Source: Luidia sarsii (lineage: Eukaryota; Echinodermata; Asteroidea; Paxillosida; Luidiidae). From it: DNA of 64,000 nucleotides. Below are positions 23,589 through 36,009 of the stretch, piece after piece (position 1 is the first letter of the stretch; each line of letters starts with the position of its first letter). The position numbers and the translations under genes are program-made. Location: positions 6,484,694-6,548,693 of the forward strand of contig OX465119.1 of assembly GCA_949987565.1 (NCBI GenBank), given 5' to 3'. The notes below the pieces were generated by a model. It did not search any database and was not told the DNA's origin. It saw only the letters and a program-made list of their open reading frames with translations.

Positions 23589-26275
23589 TATTGGGTATGT
23601 AGTCTAGAAACACCCTCCGGGGCCAAAATGCCATGACGCAATCGTCATCAAAATGCGTGTTTTTAAAACGTATATTTGCCAAAGGTCAATCGTCTCGAAA
23701 TTTGGTAGGCATTTAGCTATTGGGCTAGACATTCTAAATCCTGAGTTTCGAAGCAATTGACCATTGTTCAGAATTATTATGATTTTTTGAATGTTATAAT
23801 GAAGTCCCATACACTTTGTGCACGAAATATGCACGTGCGTTTTGGGGTAGAAATTGAGGTTACGAGTTCGAGTCCCGCTGATGTCAATTTTTTTTTTTTT
23901 TTAAAGAGCCAGATGCGGAAAAGCGTTATGTTCTGTTAGCCAACAGACATAAATCTCTATTTTTTTTTTGTCTTCTTCTTTTTCTGGTCGTAAAAATCCC
24001 ATAGACAAAGCACAGGGTTTTTGTGGACGGCACTTTTGCCATTGAACACACTTGGATTTTTTTCAAACTTGACAAATGCATAGAGCCCTTGCTGAAGTTG
24101 TGCACAGTTGTCTTTAAAACTTCATGACCACCACGTGTCACGTGACAGCGCTTTAAAGGGGCAAATTTCAAACTGCAATAAAAGCAAAAAAGCAATTTCG
24201 TTTTGTTCCAAGTTTGCACTATATCTAAGTTGGGAAAAGGTGTATCCAAAAATTGCCCTCATTTGATCGTGACGTCATCTCATGAATATTAATGAGGTCA
24301 TAAACTTTTAAGATTTTAACATTCAATTGAGCATATTTGGGCAACGGAGCAAGTTTGTTTTATTTATTTTTTTTATATCTATTGGGGATGTAGTCTAGAA
24401 ACACCCTCCTGGGCCAATATGCCATGACGCAATCGTGACGTCATCAAAATGTGTGTTTTTAAAACACATATTTGCCAAAAGTTAATCTCCTCGAAATTTG
24501 GTGTGCAGGTAGCTATTGTGCTAGACATTCATAATCCTGAGTTTGGAAGCAATCGACCATTGTTCAGAATTATTATGATTTTATTTAGATTATAATGTAG
24601 TCCCATACACTTTGTGCACAAAATATGCACGTGTGTTTTGGGGTAGGAATGGAGGATACGGGTTCGAAACCCAGTGACGTAAACTCTCTTTTTTTCGTCC
24701 GTCACAAATTTCAATTAAAACGACGCGAAGTGGGCCTTAACCTATTATAGAATAAACATGTGTATTTTGTTCTGTTTTTCTTTGTCTGTTTTTGCTTGGG
24801 TGGTCACGTGAAAGGGCCAAACCTTCAATCACGATGCTACCTATCCGCGTATCAGACAGTTGCTGTGAAGTGCGCCCTCATGTGGTGCAGAAAGAAAATA
24901 AATGGCTGGTGTACCGCAAAAATTTTTCGGAAGGCATTTTTGCCATTGAACAAACTATGATTTTTTTTCAAACTTGGCAAATGCATAGAACCCTCGCTGA
25001 AATTTTGCGTCGTAGTCTTGAAAACGTCATGACGTCACCACGTGTCACGTGACAGTGCTTTAAAGTGGCAAATTTCAAAATCCATTTTAAGCAAAAATGC
25101 AATTTCGTTTGGTTTCAATTTTGCAGTATATCTTAGTTTGGAAAAGGTGTATCCAAAAATTGCCCTCATTTGATCGTGACGTAATCTCATGAATATTAAT
25201 GAGGTCATGAACTTTTCAGATTTTAACATTCAATTAGGCATATTTGGCCAACGGAGCAAGACTTTTTTCATTTTTTCGTTTATATCTATTGGGGATGTAG
25301 TTTTGAAACACCCTCCATGGCCAAAATGCCTAGACGCAATCGTGACATCATCAAAATGCATGTTTTTAAAACACATATTTGCCAAAGGTCAATCGTCTCG
25401 AAATTTGATGTGCAGGTAGCTATTGTGCTAGACATTCATAATCCTGAGTTTGGAAGCAATCGACCATTGTTTAGAATTATTATGATTTTTTGAAAAATAT
25501 AATGAAGTCCCATACACGTTGTGCACAAAATATGCACGTGCGTTTTGGGGTAGGAATGAAGGTTACGGGTTTGAACCCCGCTGATGTCAATATATTTTTT
25601 TTCTATTTTTTTTTTTTTTAAAGAGAACCAGATGCGGAAAAGCGTTATGTTCTGTTAGCCAACAGACATAAATCTCTAGTTTCTTCTTCTTCTTTTTCTT
25701 GTAGGAAAAATCCCATAGACAAAGCACAGGGATTTTGAGGAAGGCACTTTTGCCATTAAACACACTTGGATTTTTTTCAAACTTGGCAAATGCATAGAGC
25801 CCATGTTGAAGTTGTGCACAGTTGTCTTAAAAACTTCATGACGTCACCACGTGTCACGTGACAGCGCTTTAAAGGGGCAAATTTCAAACTGCAATAAATG
25901 CAAAAATGCAATTTTGTTTTGTTCCAATTTTGCACTATATCTAAGTTGGGATAAGGTGTATCCAAAAATTGCCCTCATTTGATCGTGACGTCATGTCATG
26001 AATATTAATGAGGTCATAAACTTTTAAGATTGTAACATTCAATTGAGCATATTTGGCCAACAGAGCAAGATTTTTTTTTTTTTTTTTTTGATATCCATTG
26101 GGGATGTAGTTTAAAAACACCCTCCGGGGCCAAAATGCCATGACGCAATCGTGACGTCATCAAAATGCGTGTTTTTAAAACACATTAGCCAATGCTCAAT
26201 CTTCTTGAAATTTAGTGGGCAGTTAGCTATTGGGCTAGACATATAAAATCCTGAGTTTGGAACCAAACATCGGCT
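23589..26275 (+). repeat. Tandem R repeats (about 0.77-kb unit), 3-4 copies
   Basis: Each unit shows, in order, a CTTCTTCTTTTTCTGGTCG start, AAATCCCATAGACAAAGCAC, CACGTGTCACGTGAC, CATGAATATTAATGAGGTCA, GGGGATGTAGT, AAACACCCTCCGGGGCC, GACGCAATCGTGACGTCATC, AATTATTATGATTTTTTGAA, GGTTACGGGTTCGAA and AGAACCAGATGCGGAAAAGC. Starts near 23965, 24890 and 25680 give a period around 770 bases with one irregular unit. The first copy is the continuation of the repeat split by the 15-kb element. The last stops at about 26275 where the next insertion begins. The bidirectional short open frames are not genes. Confidence 0.88.
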
Positions 26276-26285
26276 TGGTAAGGTA

Positions 26286-28793
26286 CCATGTCAAAAAGAT
26301 TTTTATCGGCGCGACGCGACCCACCGCGGCGCAGTGCGGCGCGTCCCCCCGCGGCCCACCTCCCGGATTAAAATCTCGGCGCAGCGCGACGCCCAGATGG
26401 TCCCCTTGCTCATTAAAAGATCCCCTCTGATTGTTATGTTAATGGTCGAATGAATATGGAGAAGTCCCTGGCCCGGCACACACAGGGCCCATCGCGGCCC
26501 GCCGCGGCGACCTGTGATGTGGCAGCACGGACTATTCCATTATAAATGGGAGGGGTGCTCAATACAGCAGCTGAGTATTATTTTTGGATGTCATTTTTTA
26601 GTTCGAAAAATCCATCTTTTTACCGTGGATTGTGGTCTCATAGAAACAATACATATTTAAGTTGCTCTCAGTTTGTTTTTGGTACTAACGATGTGTAGTG
26701 GGTAGATGTGAGCACCCCTATAAGCCGAATGACAAGCAGAGTGGAACACCAACCGCGTTCGGGCGTTATTTAGTTCCCCCCTTTGGTGTGCGGTGTTGTC
26801 TTCCTAGTAGCTTTCTTTCCACACGAAAGGCAAACTGTCGGAGTTATCAACTTTATATCTGAGTCTCTATTGAAGGTCCTGCTAGGATCGAAAGTTAGGC
26901 CATTCATTTAGATTACAATTTCCCCCCTTCTTTTCTTTATTAAAATTTAAAAAATATATAAAAAATACTGAACGGGAACTGAAAATGGGAAAGAACGTTT
27001 TTACTGGCCGGACCGGAACTCTTTTTAAAGTAAAGTAGAATAAACCAATGAAGTTGTCTACCTGCGCCTTGGGAAGGCTCAGAAAATCGCGGTGCGCCAC
27101 GTAAATCCATTATTTTACATGTAGATTCACGAGTCAGAGTTTTGCCAATCAGAAAAGAAATTGCCCTGAAGCGGTATCAGCCTATTGGTGTTGACATTCC
27201 GATTGCCGGAGAGTTTATTTATTTTTTATTTTTCCAGACGCTGCCCCGAAAATGTCTTTCCGAAACACTTCAGCTCCCGGTTATGCGGGATATATAATAG
27301 TGCCGGCCGCCAGCGCGGCCCTTAGCTTAGCACAGCGCGCTAGATTGATGTGTCGGAAGCTTGACCGTACCGTGCGCACTGCCAGCTAAACATTGCGCAT
27401 TCTGTGCACAACAGCACGTGCAGGACATGTCAACGAACTTTTCGTCTGTGGGTACCAGTGAATCTTGGACACCGCTAGTGGTACCAATCAACGGGTACCA
27501 ACGGTAGTTGGGAGTGATTTACGTTGCACGATATATAGATTGCGCAATAACACGTGGTTGGGTTGCGTGTGAAAGTAGAATCCTAGAGCTGTCAAACGTT
27601 TGCGCGTTCGATGGCGGGTGCCTTTTAACCAGGCCCCAAAAGGAGAAAGCCAGACAGCAAAAGGAGCACTACTTACTACACGATACAGCTCAAAAATGTT
27701 GCACTCTTTATTCCTTTTTTCAGGTAGGCCTACGAACGTACGTGATCGTTTTTCAAGTTATTCTCACATTTTTGACGATAATTTTTTGGCACGGCCCACA
27801 TCACGATTCCTTGACAGCATGGACTATTCCATTAGGCATGAGAGGGGTACCACTGTATATACAATAATAAGTTCCGATAATATTCTCGTTAAGGGTGGAC
27901 CTAGCTGCTTGCAAATCCATCTTTACAAAACATGTACGTAGGTTATTGAAACTTTTTTTTCGGGGGATCTATTTTCACATATTTTTGCCGTCAGGCCGAC
28001 TAGAGCATCCCGGCCATACCTGAATGGTACGGTCCATGTTCCGTGTGGAGGCTGGTTTGGACGTCATTTTCTCGTTCATTTTGTTCATGCCTCAAACCGA
28101 CTTTGGGAAAAGCAGTGTCGTCTGTTTTGTCGATCTTGGATTCCAGTAAACGTTTTTCTCGCATATTTTTTTCCCAATCCAGAGTGAGGAAAACAATGCA
28201 TTTTACTATAGGTAGGCGATAATGAAATGGTTGTACGGTGTGCATAACATTTGTTAAACTTTATTAAATAATTAAATATTCGTCGACGTTTATATTCGTG
28301 ATTCGACCTTTATAAGAAGAGAAAAAGGAAACAATCATCCTAGAAAAATGTAGTAACGAGGTTGCAGCGACATTTTTAATCTAAGTTAATGGTATATGAA
28401 TAAAAAAAATAAGTAGTCCGTACGCCATCCTTACAATAAAAAAGTTGGATCGGAGCACATCGTGGATGAAGTGTAAAATGTGGTACAGTACTGTTCTCGT
28501 ATTTATTATCTTGCGTTTGCGGTCACCTCCTGTGTGGTTTTATGGTGGCCGCCTTGCCAGATCCACTAGTGTCAGTGTTACCATGGGCGCGCCGCGTCGG
28601 GCCGAGTCCAAGAGCAAGTACCCAGAATGCGGTCGTCCATGAAAGATTATGCAAATCCCACACCTTTTGTTATGCAGGAATCTTAATCTTCGCGGCGGCG
28701 CCGCACGTCGGCCGGACGGGCCCCCCGACCCGCGGCGCAGTGCGGCGCTGTGCGGTGGGTCGCGTCGCGCCGATAAAAATCTTTTTGACATGG
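26286..28793. mobile_element. 2.5-kb GC-rich TIR element, non-autonomous
   Basis: The terminal inverted repeats are 42 bases. CCATGTCAAAAAGATTTTTA at 26286 continues through GACGCGACCCACCGC and is exactly complementary to 28752-28793. The next 50-60 bases on each side are very GC-rich (GCGGCGCAGTGCGGCG words) and pair less exactly. The interior holds a diverged inverted copy of 5640-6150 at 27560-28035. It has no transposase and no convincing gene. The outer flanks share AAGCCGAT in inverted orientation, so the true ends may lie slightly further out. I could not define a target duplication with confidence. Confidence 0.8.
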
Positions 28794-29074
28794 TGCCTAA
28801 ACCGCCCTCTGTAGACGGAAAGCCGATACATCGGCTCGCGTCTTCTCCTAGCGACTGCTTTGTTTGCCAGTGTGCTGTGCCCCCTGTGACCCCTGTCAGT
28901 CAATAAATAATCTGTCTTTAGTCCCACCCACTATCAATCCACCAATCAGCGATCAGTTTACCTTCGTTTTTTCCGAACTATTCCGAAACACAAGTGTTTG
29001 ACAGGCAGTAGTGAATGCAAGGCACATTGTTTACGTCCGTGTTTTCATCCGTGTTTTCATCCGTGAATTTCAAG
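28794..29074. other. Flank upstream of the acidic ORF
   Basis: Mostly unique sequence. It includes CCACCAATCAGCGATCAG (a reverse CCAAT-like word, ATTGG on the other strand) about 130 bases upstream of the next start codon. This could be part of a promoter, but nothing more can be supported. Confidence 0.35.
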
Positions 29075-29395
29075 ATGGCGGCGCCCACGAGAAGAAATAC
29101 AGCTCCACAACTCACTCCAAATCAGGCGATGAATCTCTTACACCACTGGAATTCTGACTCTGACAGCGACACTTACGATGACTCCGAATATGCTGACAGT
29201 AATTTTAGTGACGATAACAACTCAGACTCTGACAAAACAACCGACAATTCTGACTTTTCTGACTCCGGCAGTGGCAGTGACAGTGACGATATGCCGAGTA
29301 CTAGTGCATGGAATGATCTTCCAATGTCCATTAAAAGCTTGCCAACACTTCAGATGTTTAAAAAGCATGTAAAGGAACACTTTCTTAATATGTAA
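29075..29395 (+). CDS. Short acidic ORF, possible piggyBac-type first exon
   Basis: A 106-residue frame starts at an ATG in good context (CAAGATGGCGG). Residues 17-75 are dominated by Asp and Ser (SDSDSD, DSDKTTD, SGSGSDSDD), preceded by LTPNQAMNLL. This pattern resembles the acidic amino-terminal region of piggyBac transposases, and a piggyBac core without an obvious start lies downstream on the same strand at 36.0-37.7 kb. The last 30 residues (AWNDLPMSIKSLPTL, then FKKHVKEHF) instead resemble the conserved tail of non-LTR retrotransposon polyproteins. Either the ORF is a mosaic, or the real exon ends near 29308 (ACTA/GTGCAT) and splices onward. Function is not established. Confidence 0.45.
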   Translation: MAAPTRRNTAPQLTPNQAMNLLHHWNSDSDSDTYDDSEYADSNFSDDNNSDSDKTTDNSDFSDSGSGSDSDDMPSTSAWNDLPMSIKSLPTLQMFKKHVKEHFLNM

Positions 29396-29605
29396 TGTGC
29401 AATATGGTATTCTGTATATATTATAATTAGGTATCACAGTGATTTTTTTCAAATGCACATAACTGAGTTCTATTGTATTTAGACTTGTAGTACTCATCAA
29501 AAGAAACAATTTGATACCTCACATGTCTATATAAGTTACACACTTTTTATTTTACGACCATTTCCACTCGCCCCAAACGAGTCAAAATATGCAAATTAAT
29601 GAATT

Positions 29606-29931
29606 ATGCATTTTCCGCCATTTTTAGAGGCTCATATCTTCAAAACAACAACACCTATAAACTTGATACTTTCTGAACCTCTTAATGTCTGGATGTATTA
29701 TACACTTATTTTCAGCCTCACTGACTTGCCATAATTGGATTTATGGCAGGCAGAAAATGACAGATTAGTCATTTTTGACATGTAGAAACACTCGAAAATG
29801 TAGGAAATATGCATTTTCGGCCATTTTTAGAGGCTCGTATCTTCAAAACAACAACACCTATGAACATCAAACTTTCTGCACCTCTTATTGTCTGGATGTA
29901 TTATACATTCTTTATTTTCCAGCTTCACTGA
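29606..29931 (+). repeat. Two direct repeats of about 120 bases
   Basis: The segment starting ATGCATTTTC at 29606 and running through TTTTTAGAGGCTC, TCTTCAAAACAACAACACCT and GTCTGGATGTATTATACA is repeated at 29809 with few changes. It lies in the likely 3' flank of the minus-strand gene. TTTATT words here (AATAAA on the minus strand) could serve as its poly(A) signal. Confidence 0.75.
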
Positions 29932-30413
29932 GAATGTACATTTGCAATTATGATACATTAAATATGGCAGTTAAGTCAGTTTTAACATAAGAAAAACACT
30001 AAAATTTATAAAAGATGGGTTTGTCGAGGCTCATATCCTCATTTCTGTGTGTAGAAAAGTCTTAATTGCTGTTACCAATAACAAGTTTACAAATAAAAAA
30101 TCTTTATCTTACAATACTGAAAAAATACATGTATGAATTAAAACACCATTTTGGGTAAAAAGGTATTTTCATGAATTGAAACAGTTGAAATTGCAAAATC
30201 TTTAAACGATTCATCCTTCACATTATGCACACAGGAAGCAAAAATGACATACTGTACAAGTTACAAATTTACAATTTACTAAATTTCAAAGGGTCTCAGT
30301 ACCACAATTCAAAAGAACCAATTATAACAGTATTCATAGCTATGGGGCATTCTAAACCCATCTCCATCTGCCATTTAAATAACAAGTTTTTCTAAACTTT
30401 CCATCAAACAAAC

Positions 30414-33400
30414 TTATTCTACATCCAGGGAATTGACAAAGTACAAAGAGCTATAATTTTCATAAAGTTCCTGCAGATAATCTACTTCTGAAACAGTCCA
30501 TATCCTACCATTAGCTGTGTTAACATCAAAACCATTAGCAAAAACAAATTTTCTGTCAATTGTGTCCAAATCATCAGTTCTAGGCCAACGGTATACATTC
30601 TGATGGCCTTTACTCAAAAACTGAACAACAGCTTGTTCTGATGAAATAACTTTCACTACACTTCCAATAAACCACTCCGTTTCACACGCAACTGCCACCC
30701 ACTCTCCCTGAGAATGAAAGCTGTAGGTTAATTCATTATGACCACCTGTTGTCCCCTGAGATATTACCTTTTGTTTTTTTTGTATTGGGCGGATACCTCA
30801 GATTTTTTTCGTTTACTTCCAACTGCTGGTAAATCAACCAAGTTAATTTCATCGTCTTTATCTACATGTATATCATCTACAGTATTGGAAGTGGAAGAGG
30901 AAGACATATCGTCAGTTTTTATGGACATTTCCAAAACCGCTTTTAAATCATTCACAAGTGTTTTTAAATCCTTTTTACCAAAAACTAGGCGCTTGTCCAC
31001 GATGCCAAGAACAGTTTTCAGATAGCGAATTTCATCCTTGACATATTCTATTTTTGTTTCTGGCCAGCTGCATTTTTCACAATGTTGTCAACTTCATATG
31101 GTTTCACACAAGGGCCACCATGTTGTTTCACAGACTTAACAAGTTTTCTTTTAATCTCAAGTTTAAGTGCCTCTTTCTCCCTCTTTTTCCTGTTAATTTC
31201 TTTTAAACGTTCCTCAGTCTTCCGCACAACTTCTCTCTCTGCCTCCCTGTGGTTTTTTTTTTAAGAGCACTGCTTTTCCTACGTGCCAACTCCAGCAAAC
31301 TGGATTGATCATTCGGTGACTTTGATGACAGCCAGTTCGAGATCGTCTTGTTCTTTTTTACCATCTGAATTCCTGAATGGAAATGCAGAGAGGCATGCCT
31401 ACGTCTGAACTGGCTGAAATCAAGGTCACCGAACTCATATTCTGCAATAAGGTTTGTTAGTTTGCAGTGTTTCATCTTTACTCGAAGGTCATCTTCGGGA
31501 GCACTGCCATACATCCCCTCTGGCAAAAAGTCTGATAGCTGTTTCCTTACAACCTTGACAAATCCTGCCATTATACTTTCCAAAGCAGACTTTGTCAAAT
31601 CAGATTCCAACAAAGATTCAATGGTTAAACAATTCCATAACTTGTCAACAGGGACAGCAAAATCACTGAACACACTAACTGTACCAGTTAACAAGGCACT
31701 GCTGTCATGTGACCACTGCTCAAACTTGTCAAGCATCTCCTGTATATATTTATATTGGTCGAGGTAGTGCACATCACTCTGAAGAAGATTCCAAAATGGC
31801 CCAGTAACAACATAATATGTTATGCCCAGTGCTCGAATTAGACTTTGTATTTCTGTGCATTGAGAATCAAGCATAACACTTTCCAGCTTCAAGTTCAAAC
31901 CATCATTATAATCATGAAAAAACTGATAAATATGGTACTTGTGAAAAAATAACCCTGCTGCACCTTTGAAAAAATTATTGAAGCGGTTCATTCGAAAACT
32001 TGAAATTTCCGATTTCTCCACCAACGTTTGGGAACAAAATGCTTCCCACTTACACCTGCAACTATTCTTCTGGTCTCCTCTTGGCCCCAAAACATCGCAA
32101 GCTGTTCTTATGTATCTTGCAGCTGCCGATTCCCCAGATGAACTGAAGCGTACAATTTTTGCTTCGGCATCTCTCCCAAGACCGTGTCTAATATCTTTTA
32201 CAAGTTCTTTCTCTAACTCCTTCAGAACACCTTCACAATTATTTGCCAACCCAAGTAGAAAATGTGCATTGCAGTACAAGAAATGAAGCCCAACTGACCC
32301 CTCACCAAGAAGTGTTTCTCTGTACATTTCTAGCTGGCTATTGAATGCCTTATTGACACTGGACCGATCTGACATCACCGCAAACATCTTCCTTATCATC
32401 TCTTTATAGACTGCTTCTTTTTCCTCCCCCCCAAACAAGTCACTGAGCTCTTCCATCATTAAAATGACATTATCCAAAAGTGTGACTCCATCTTCCACTG
32501 CAACTGATGAAAAAACCCCTGACAGAGTTTGACCTGAATTTAGAGTGACTTGTTGTCCAAGAATTTTTTCCCATCCCTTGATGTCCCATCGCCATGCAGG
32601 TCCCATCTCTCAGATTCCATGATGCCCTCTGCCACTTGCAGCTTACTTAGAACATGAGCTCGGTCTACCATGTTATTTGCAGTTGATGCAGACGGTAAAC
32701 TATCAATATCTACTTTATTAAAGATAAGCTTACACACAGTTCCAATTACATCACCAACCTTTGTTGTGGGCACATCAAGCTCAGCACAACTTCATCACAC
32801 ACTTCTCAACATCATCAATATAAGGTCTTCCTAGACCTTCCCTCCGTAATTCTATCCTGTCTGAAACTGTTAAGTCATAATCAGCTTGCAATGTTATCAA
32901 CTCATTTTTTACTGATTTGAGCTCACTCTGACAATGTTTACTCTGTGTTGTGACCCTTGCCACTTTTTGTTTTTGAACTCGCAACCTTCTTTGCAAACCT
33001 TTTACTTTCTGTAGTTTTTCCTCATTCTCAGATTGCTGCGATGAAACCTTCCTAATGTGTTCCTCTTTCTTATTGAGATACTGAGCTTTTCTTCTAAGCT
33101 TTTGGTACATCGCTGTTGATTTCATATTAGTTATACATTTTTGTTTTTCTTTCAATTCTTCTTTTAGGCTACGTGCATGGTTCTCAACTTTTGTCATTTT
33201 TGAAGTTGTTTCATCCAGCTTCTTTTTAAGTCCACATACAGCAGTTTCTAATTCTAAGATTTCCCCAGACTTTTCCTTACACAGATTCAATAAGATACTT
33301 TCTTTCTCCTTCAAAGTGTTTACTTCTTCGTTGTCTTTAATTTTTCCCTTTACCTTTCCCTTTACTTTATCATCATTTGCATTACTGGTTGTCCTACTCT

Positions 33401-34997
33401 TACAACTACTAGTAATATGTACAGGTACTTGACTTGTACTGGCTTGGTCTTCAGGGGCCAACATGTTTATTGTCTCTCCCAGGAAGACAGTGGCAGCATC
33501 ATTTCGACCTTTAGATTTGTTCAGTTTTCTGTACAGTATTTTATTTTTTTTTAGTTCTGTTTTAACAGTCCTCTCTTGGTACCTGTTGGGGTAGATATGG
33601 TTGACAGTCGAGAAAATACTGCCTTCATAGCAGCTTCCGAGCTCCAGAAGAATACCTCTCGTGAGTGGATGACTCTTCAAAACTGGCGGTTGCATGAATG
33701 AATCCCGGGAGATGTTCGCAGCTTTACACATCGGACCTTTGTGACAAAATAAAATGAGGGAAAAATAATGAATAAAAATCCCAAAATAATACCGTTTCAT
33801 ACCTAAATCGGGCAAGATTTGTCTGGCAAACTTCCTATTTTGGATTAACCCCCAAAAAGAAAACTGGGACAAAGACCGTTAGAGATTTGTTTTGTTGTTT
33901 TGGTTTTTTGAGGGGAAGGTTAAAACTGTCACCAAATTAAAACATTAAACATACCTATGAAGTTGAGATCAACAGTCTCATCATAGTAACACTGTCGGCT
34001 GGCTGCCTGTTGAGGGACACCACTGATGGTTCTTTCAAGTAGGTGTCGGCATTTAGAAGACGGGTACCCTGGAAACAGTTTCCCCATCCAGGTGACGACA
34101 TCTCTCCAAGACTTCTGTAGAGTGATTTTAATTGAGTATATTTGTAGAAGCACTCGGTGTGTAGGCTGGATGTTCGGTATGTTTGGCCTCCGTCCACGTC
34201 CAGTGGCGACAAAAACTGCTTCCAGCATTTTTTTCTTGTCGTCATCTGTTTAAGAATTAGATATAGGTTTTTCAAATGAGGATCCTACACAAACACAGTA
34301 CAAAAAATGGTTTTCAATTCGTGTCACGGTTTTTCACGTAATTGGTTAAACAGCGGTAATGAGATTTTACACAATTCGTTTCTCGCCATTTAGCGGTATT
34401 TATGTAAAATTTATGTTCAACAGACGGAACACCTTGATTCCCATGTGACTCTGTATAGTTAAAAATACAAAAAATCCTAAAATAAGACATGTAACATCGA
34501 AAAGATTCGGATTTTAGGCCTACGTGATTCGTGACCGGAATTGATGCAGAGCGAGGACGCCATGTTTGAGTCATACTTTTACAACACGTGAACGGCATCT
34601 AGACTTTTTTCGCCGTGGTATTTCTCATCTGTGATTCATTCGAAATTATAACTATTAACAAATTCTGAATAAGTAGGAAAAATTAAAGGAGTAGATTTAT
34701 TTAGGAGGAATTTCATGGCATATTAATTAAGTTATTAAGCCCAAAATAGGAGCCTCTCTTTCAAAACTTGACACGAAAACAACGGACCATGACCACACAC
34801 TGGACTTTTTTTATATGGCGAATTTTCGCCACCTCAAAACATAGTAAAAATTTGTCTTTATTTTTCGGACAAACAATACTCAAAAGAAACTCATTTAATC
34901 CTCATAATATCAGCTTCATATCCATACCAATTTCAGCGAAGATTTCACCCAGTTTGGCGTCATTTTCGTCCTCTTCTTGCTCTCCGGGTGGCTCCAT
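30414..34997 (-). CDS. RNase-H-fold transposase-like protein, multi-exon, frameshifted
   Basis: The model starts at ATG 34997 (CCGCCATGGAG). Exon 1 is 34997-34928, exon 2 is 34245-33955, and exon 3 runs from 33736 to stop at 30414. Both introns (34927-34246, 33954-33737) are GT-AG, and codons rejoin in phase 1 as GAT and GGT. The protein would be about 1,200 residues. Exon 3 encodes a Lys/Glu-rich coiled coil (33330-32900). A core follows with LHGDGTSRDGKK (about 32590), MSDRSSVNKAFN (about 32375) and CNAH (about 32265). D..., D-x5-N..., C-x2-H in this order is the arrangement of hAT-like RNase-H transposases. The carboxyl end (30700-30414) has a small domain with WFIGSVVKV and YRWPRTDD, known to me only from uncharacterised invertebrate and fish proteins of this kind. 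Single-base shifts break the frame near 32790, 32566, 31258, 31072 and 30785, four of them in A runs. It may be a domesticated gene or an element protein. No terminal repeats were found around it. Confidence 0.8.
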
Positions 34998-36009
34998 GGC
35001 GGTCAGAAAAGACGACGTGCAGCGGAGGTGTATTGTTCGCGTGCATGATTTACGCGCAGCTGACAAAGGGTGTAAAGCGGCCTCATTCAATAGCCATGCG
35101 CACGTTCGCCATAGTAGGTACAGTTTCGCTGTTGCTGGAACTATATTATTTGTGAAATACGATTCATTTTGATACCTTTCAGGGCTGTATTTTTCCAAAG
35201 AAACCGCGGAAAATATCAATTTGAAATTTTTAGTCCCTAATTTCTCCGAAAAGCTGTCATATAACCCCCACAATTTTTATATGAAAATAAAGCTTTCGAT
35301 CTACTTTCTCTCTTGGCCTTAAACCTAATTCCTTTTATTTTATCCGCGCGAATGCCCCATTCATAAAAACGAAGCGGTGTAAAACGCTCGACGGGATTTC
35401 TGTGTACAATGTGTTGTGCGGCTCGCGAAAGTCGAACATTTCCAGACTCTGTTATGGGGTGAAATTGCAACTTTTATAGGTTAAAAGTCACATATATTGA
35501 CAGACAATAAACGAAGCTTTCGTCTCATACCTCATTTTAATAAAAACGACGACGTTTACAGTATTTTATCATTATTTAAAAATGAGGTATTTTGCCCTTG
35601 TGTGACACTGTGACACACACATAAGCCACTTACTACGATACCTATTATAATCATCCTCATTTTAAACCAATTATAAGTATATCTCACTAAATCTGATTCC
35701 GTATTTTACATGTCAGGAGTTTTTACAAAATATTGATGTCTTTAATATTATGGATCTTCTATGTTTTTGTGTGTGTTTTGTGTATTTTTTATGAAGGGCA
35801 AATGTAAGACCTTCTTATTTCATTTTAATTTTACTCTTAATGACTGTATTGATTATATTTGTGTGTATAAGTTTACGGATAAGTAAGTTATTTTATCTGG
35901 TATGTGTTTTACTATTTTGTTATATGTACTGAGGGCCTCTATGAAAAGCAGTGCTGTGCATTGATTGGAGCTTACCCTCATTAAATATTACTCAAATAAA
36001 ATAAAGCGC
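34998..36009. other. Divergent intergenic region
   Basis: This lies between the minus-strand gene start and the plus-strand piggyBac frame, which are head to head, so it may hold promoters for both. It is AT-rich over 35480-35990 and unremarkable otherwise. No TATA or terminal repeat could be assigned confidently. The 35-codon to 130-codon frames here overlap on opposite strands and look accidental, apart from exon 1 of the minus gene just below 34998. Confidence 0.4.

Noticed and set aside
28445..28927. Four overlapping frames of 65-90 residues
   Set aside because: They lie over the GC-rich inverted terminal repeat on both strands, where stop codons are rare by composition.
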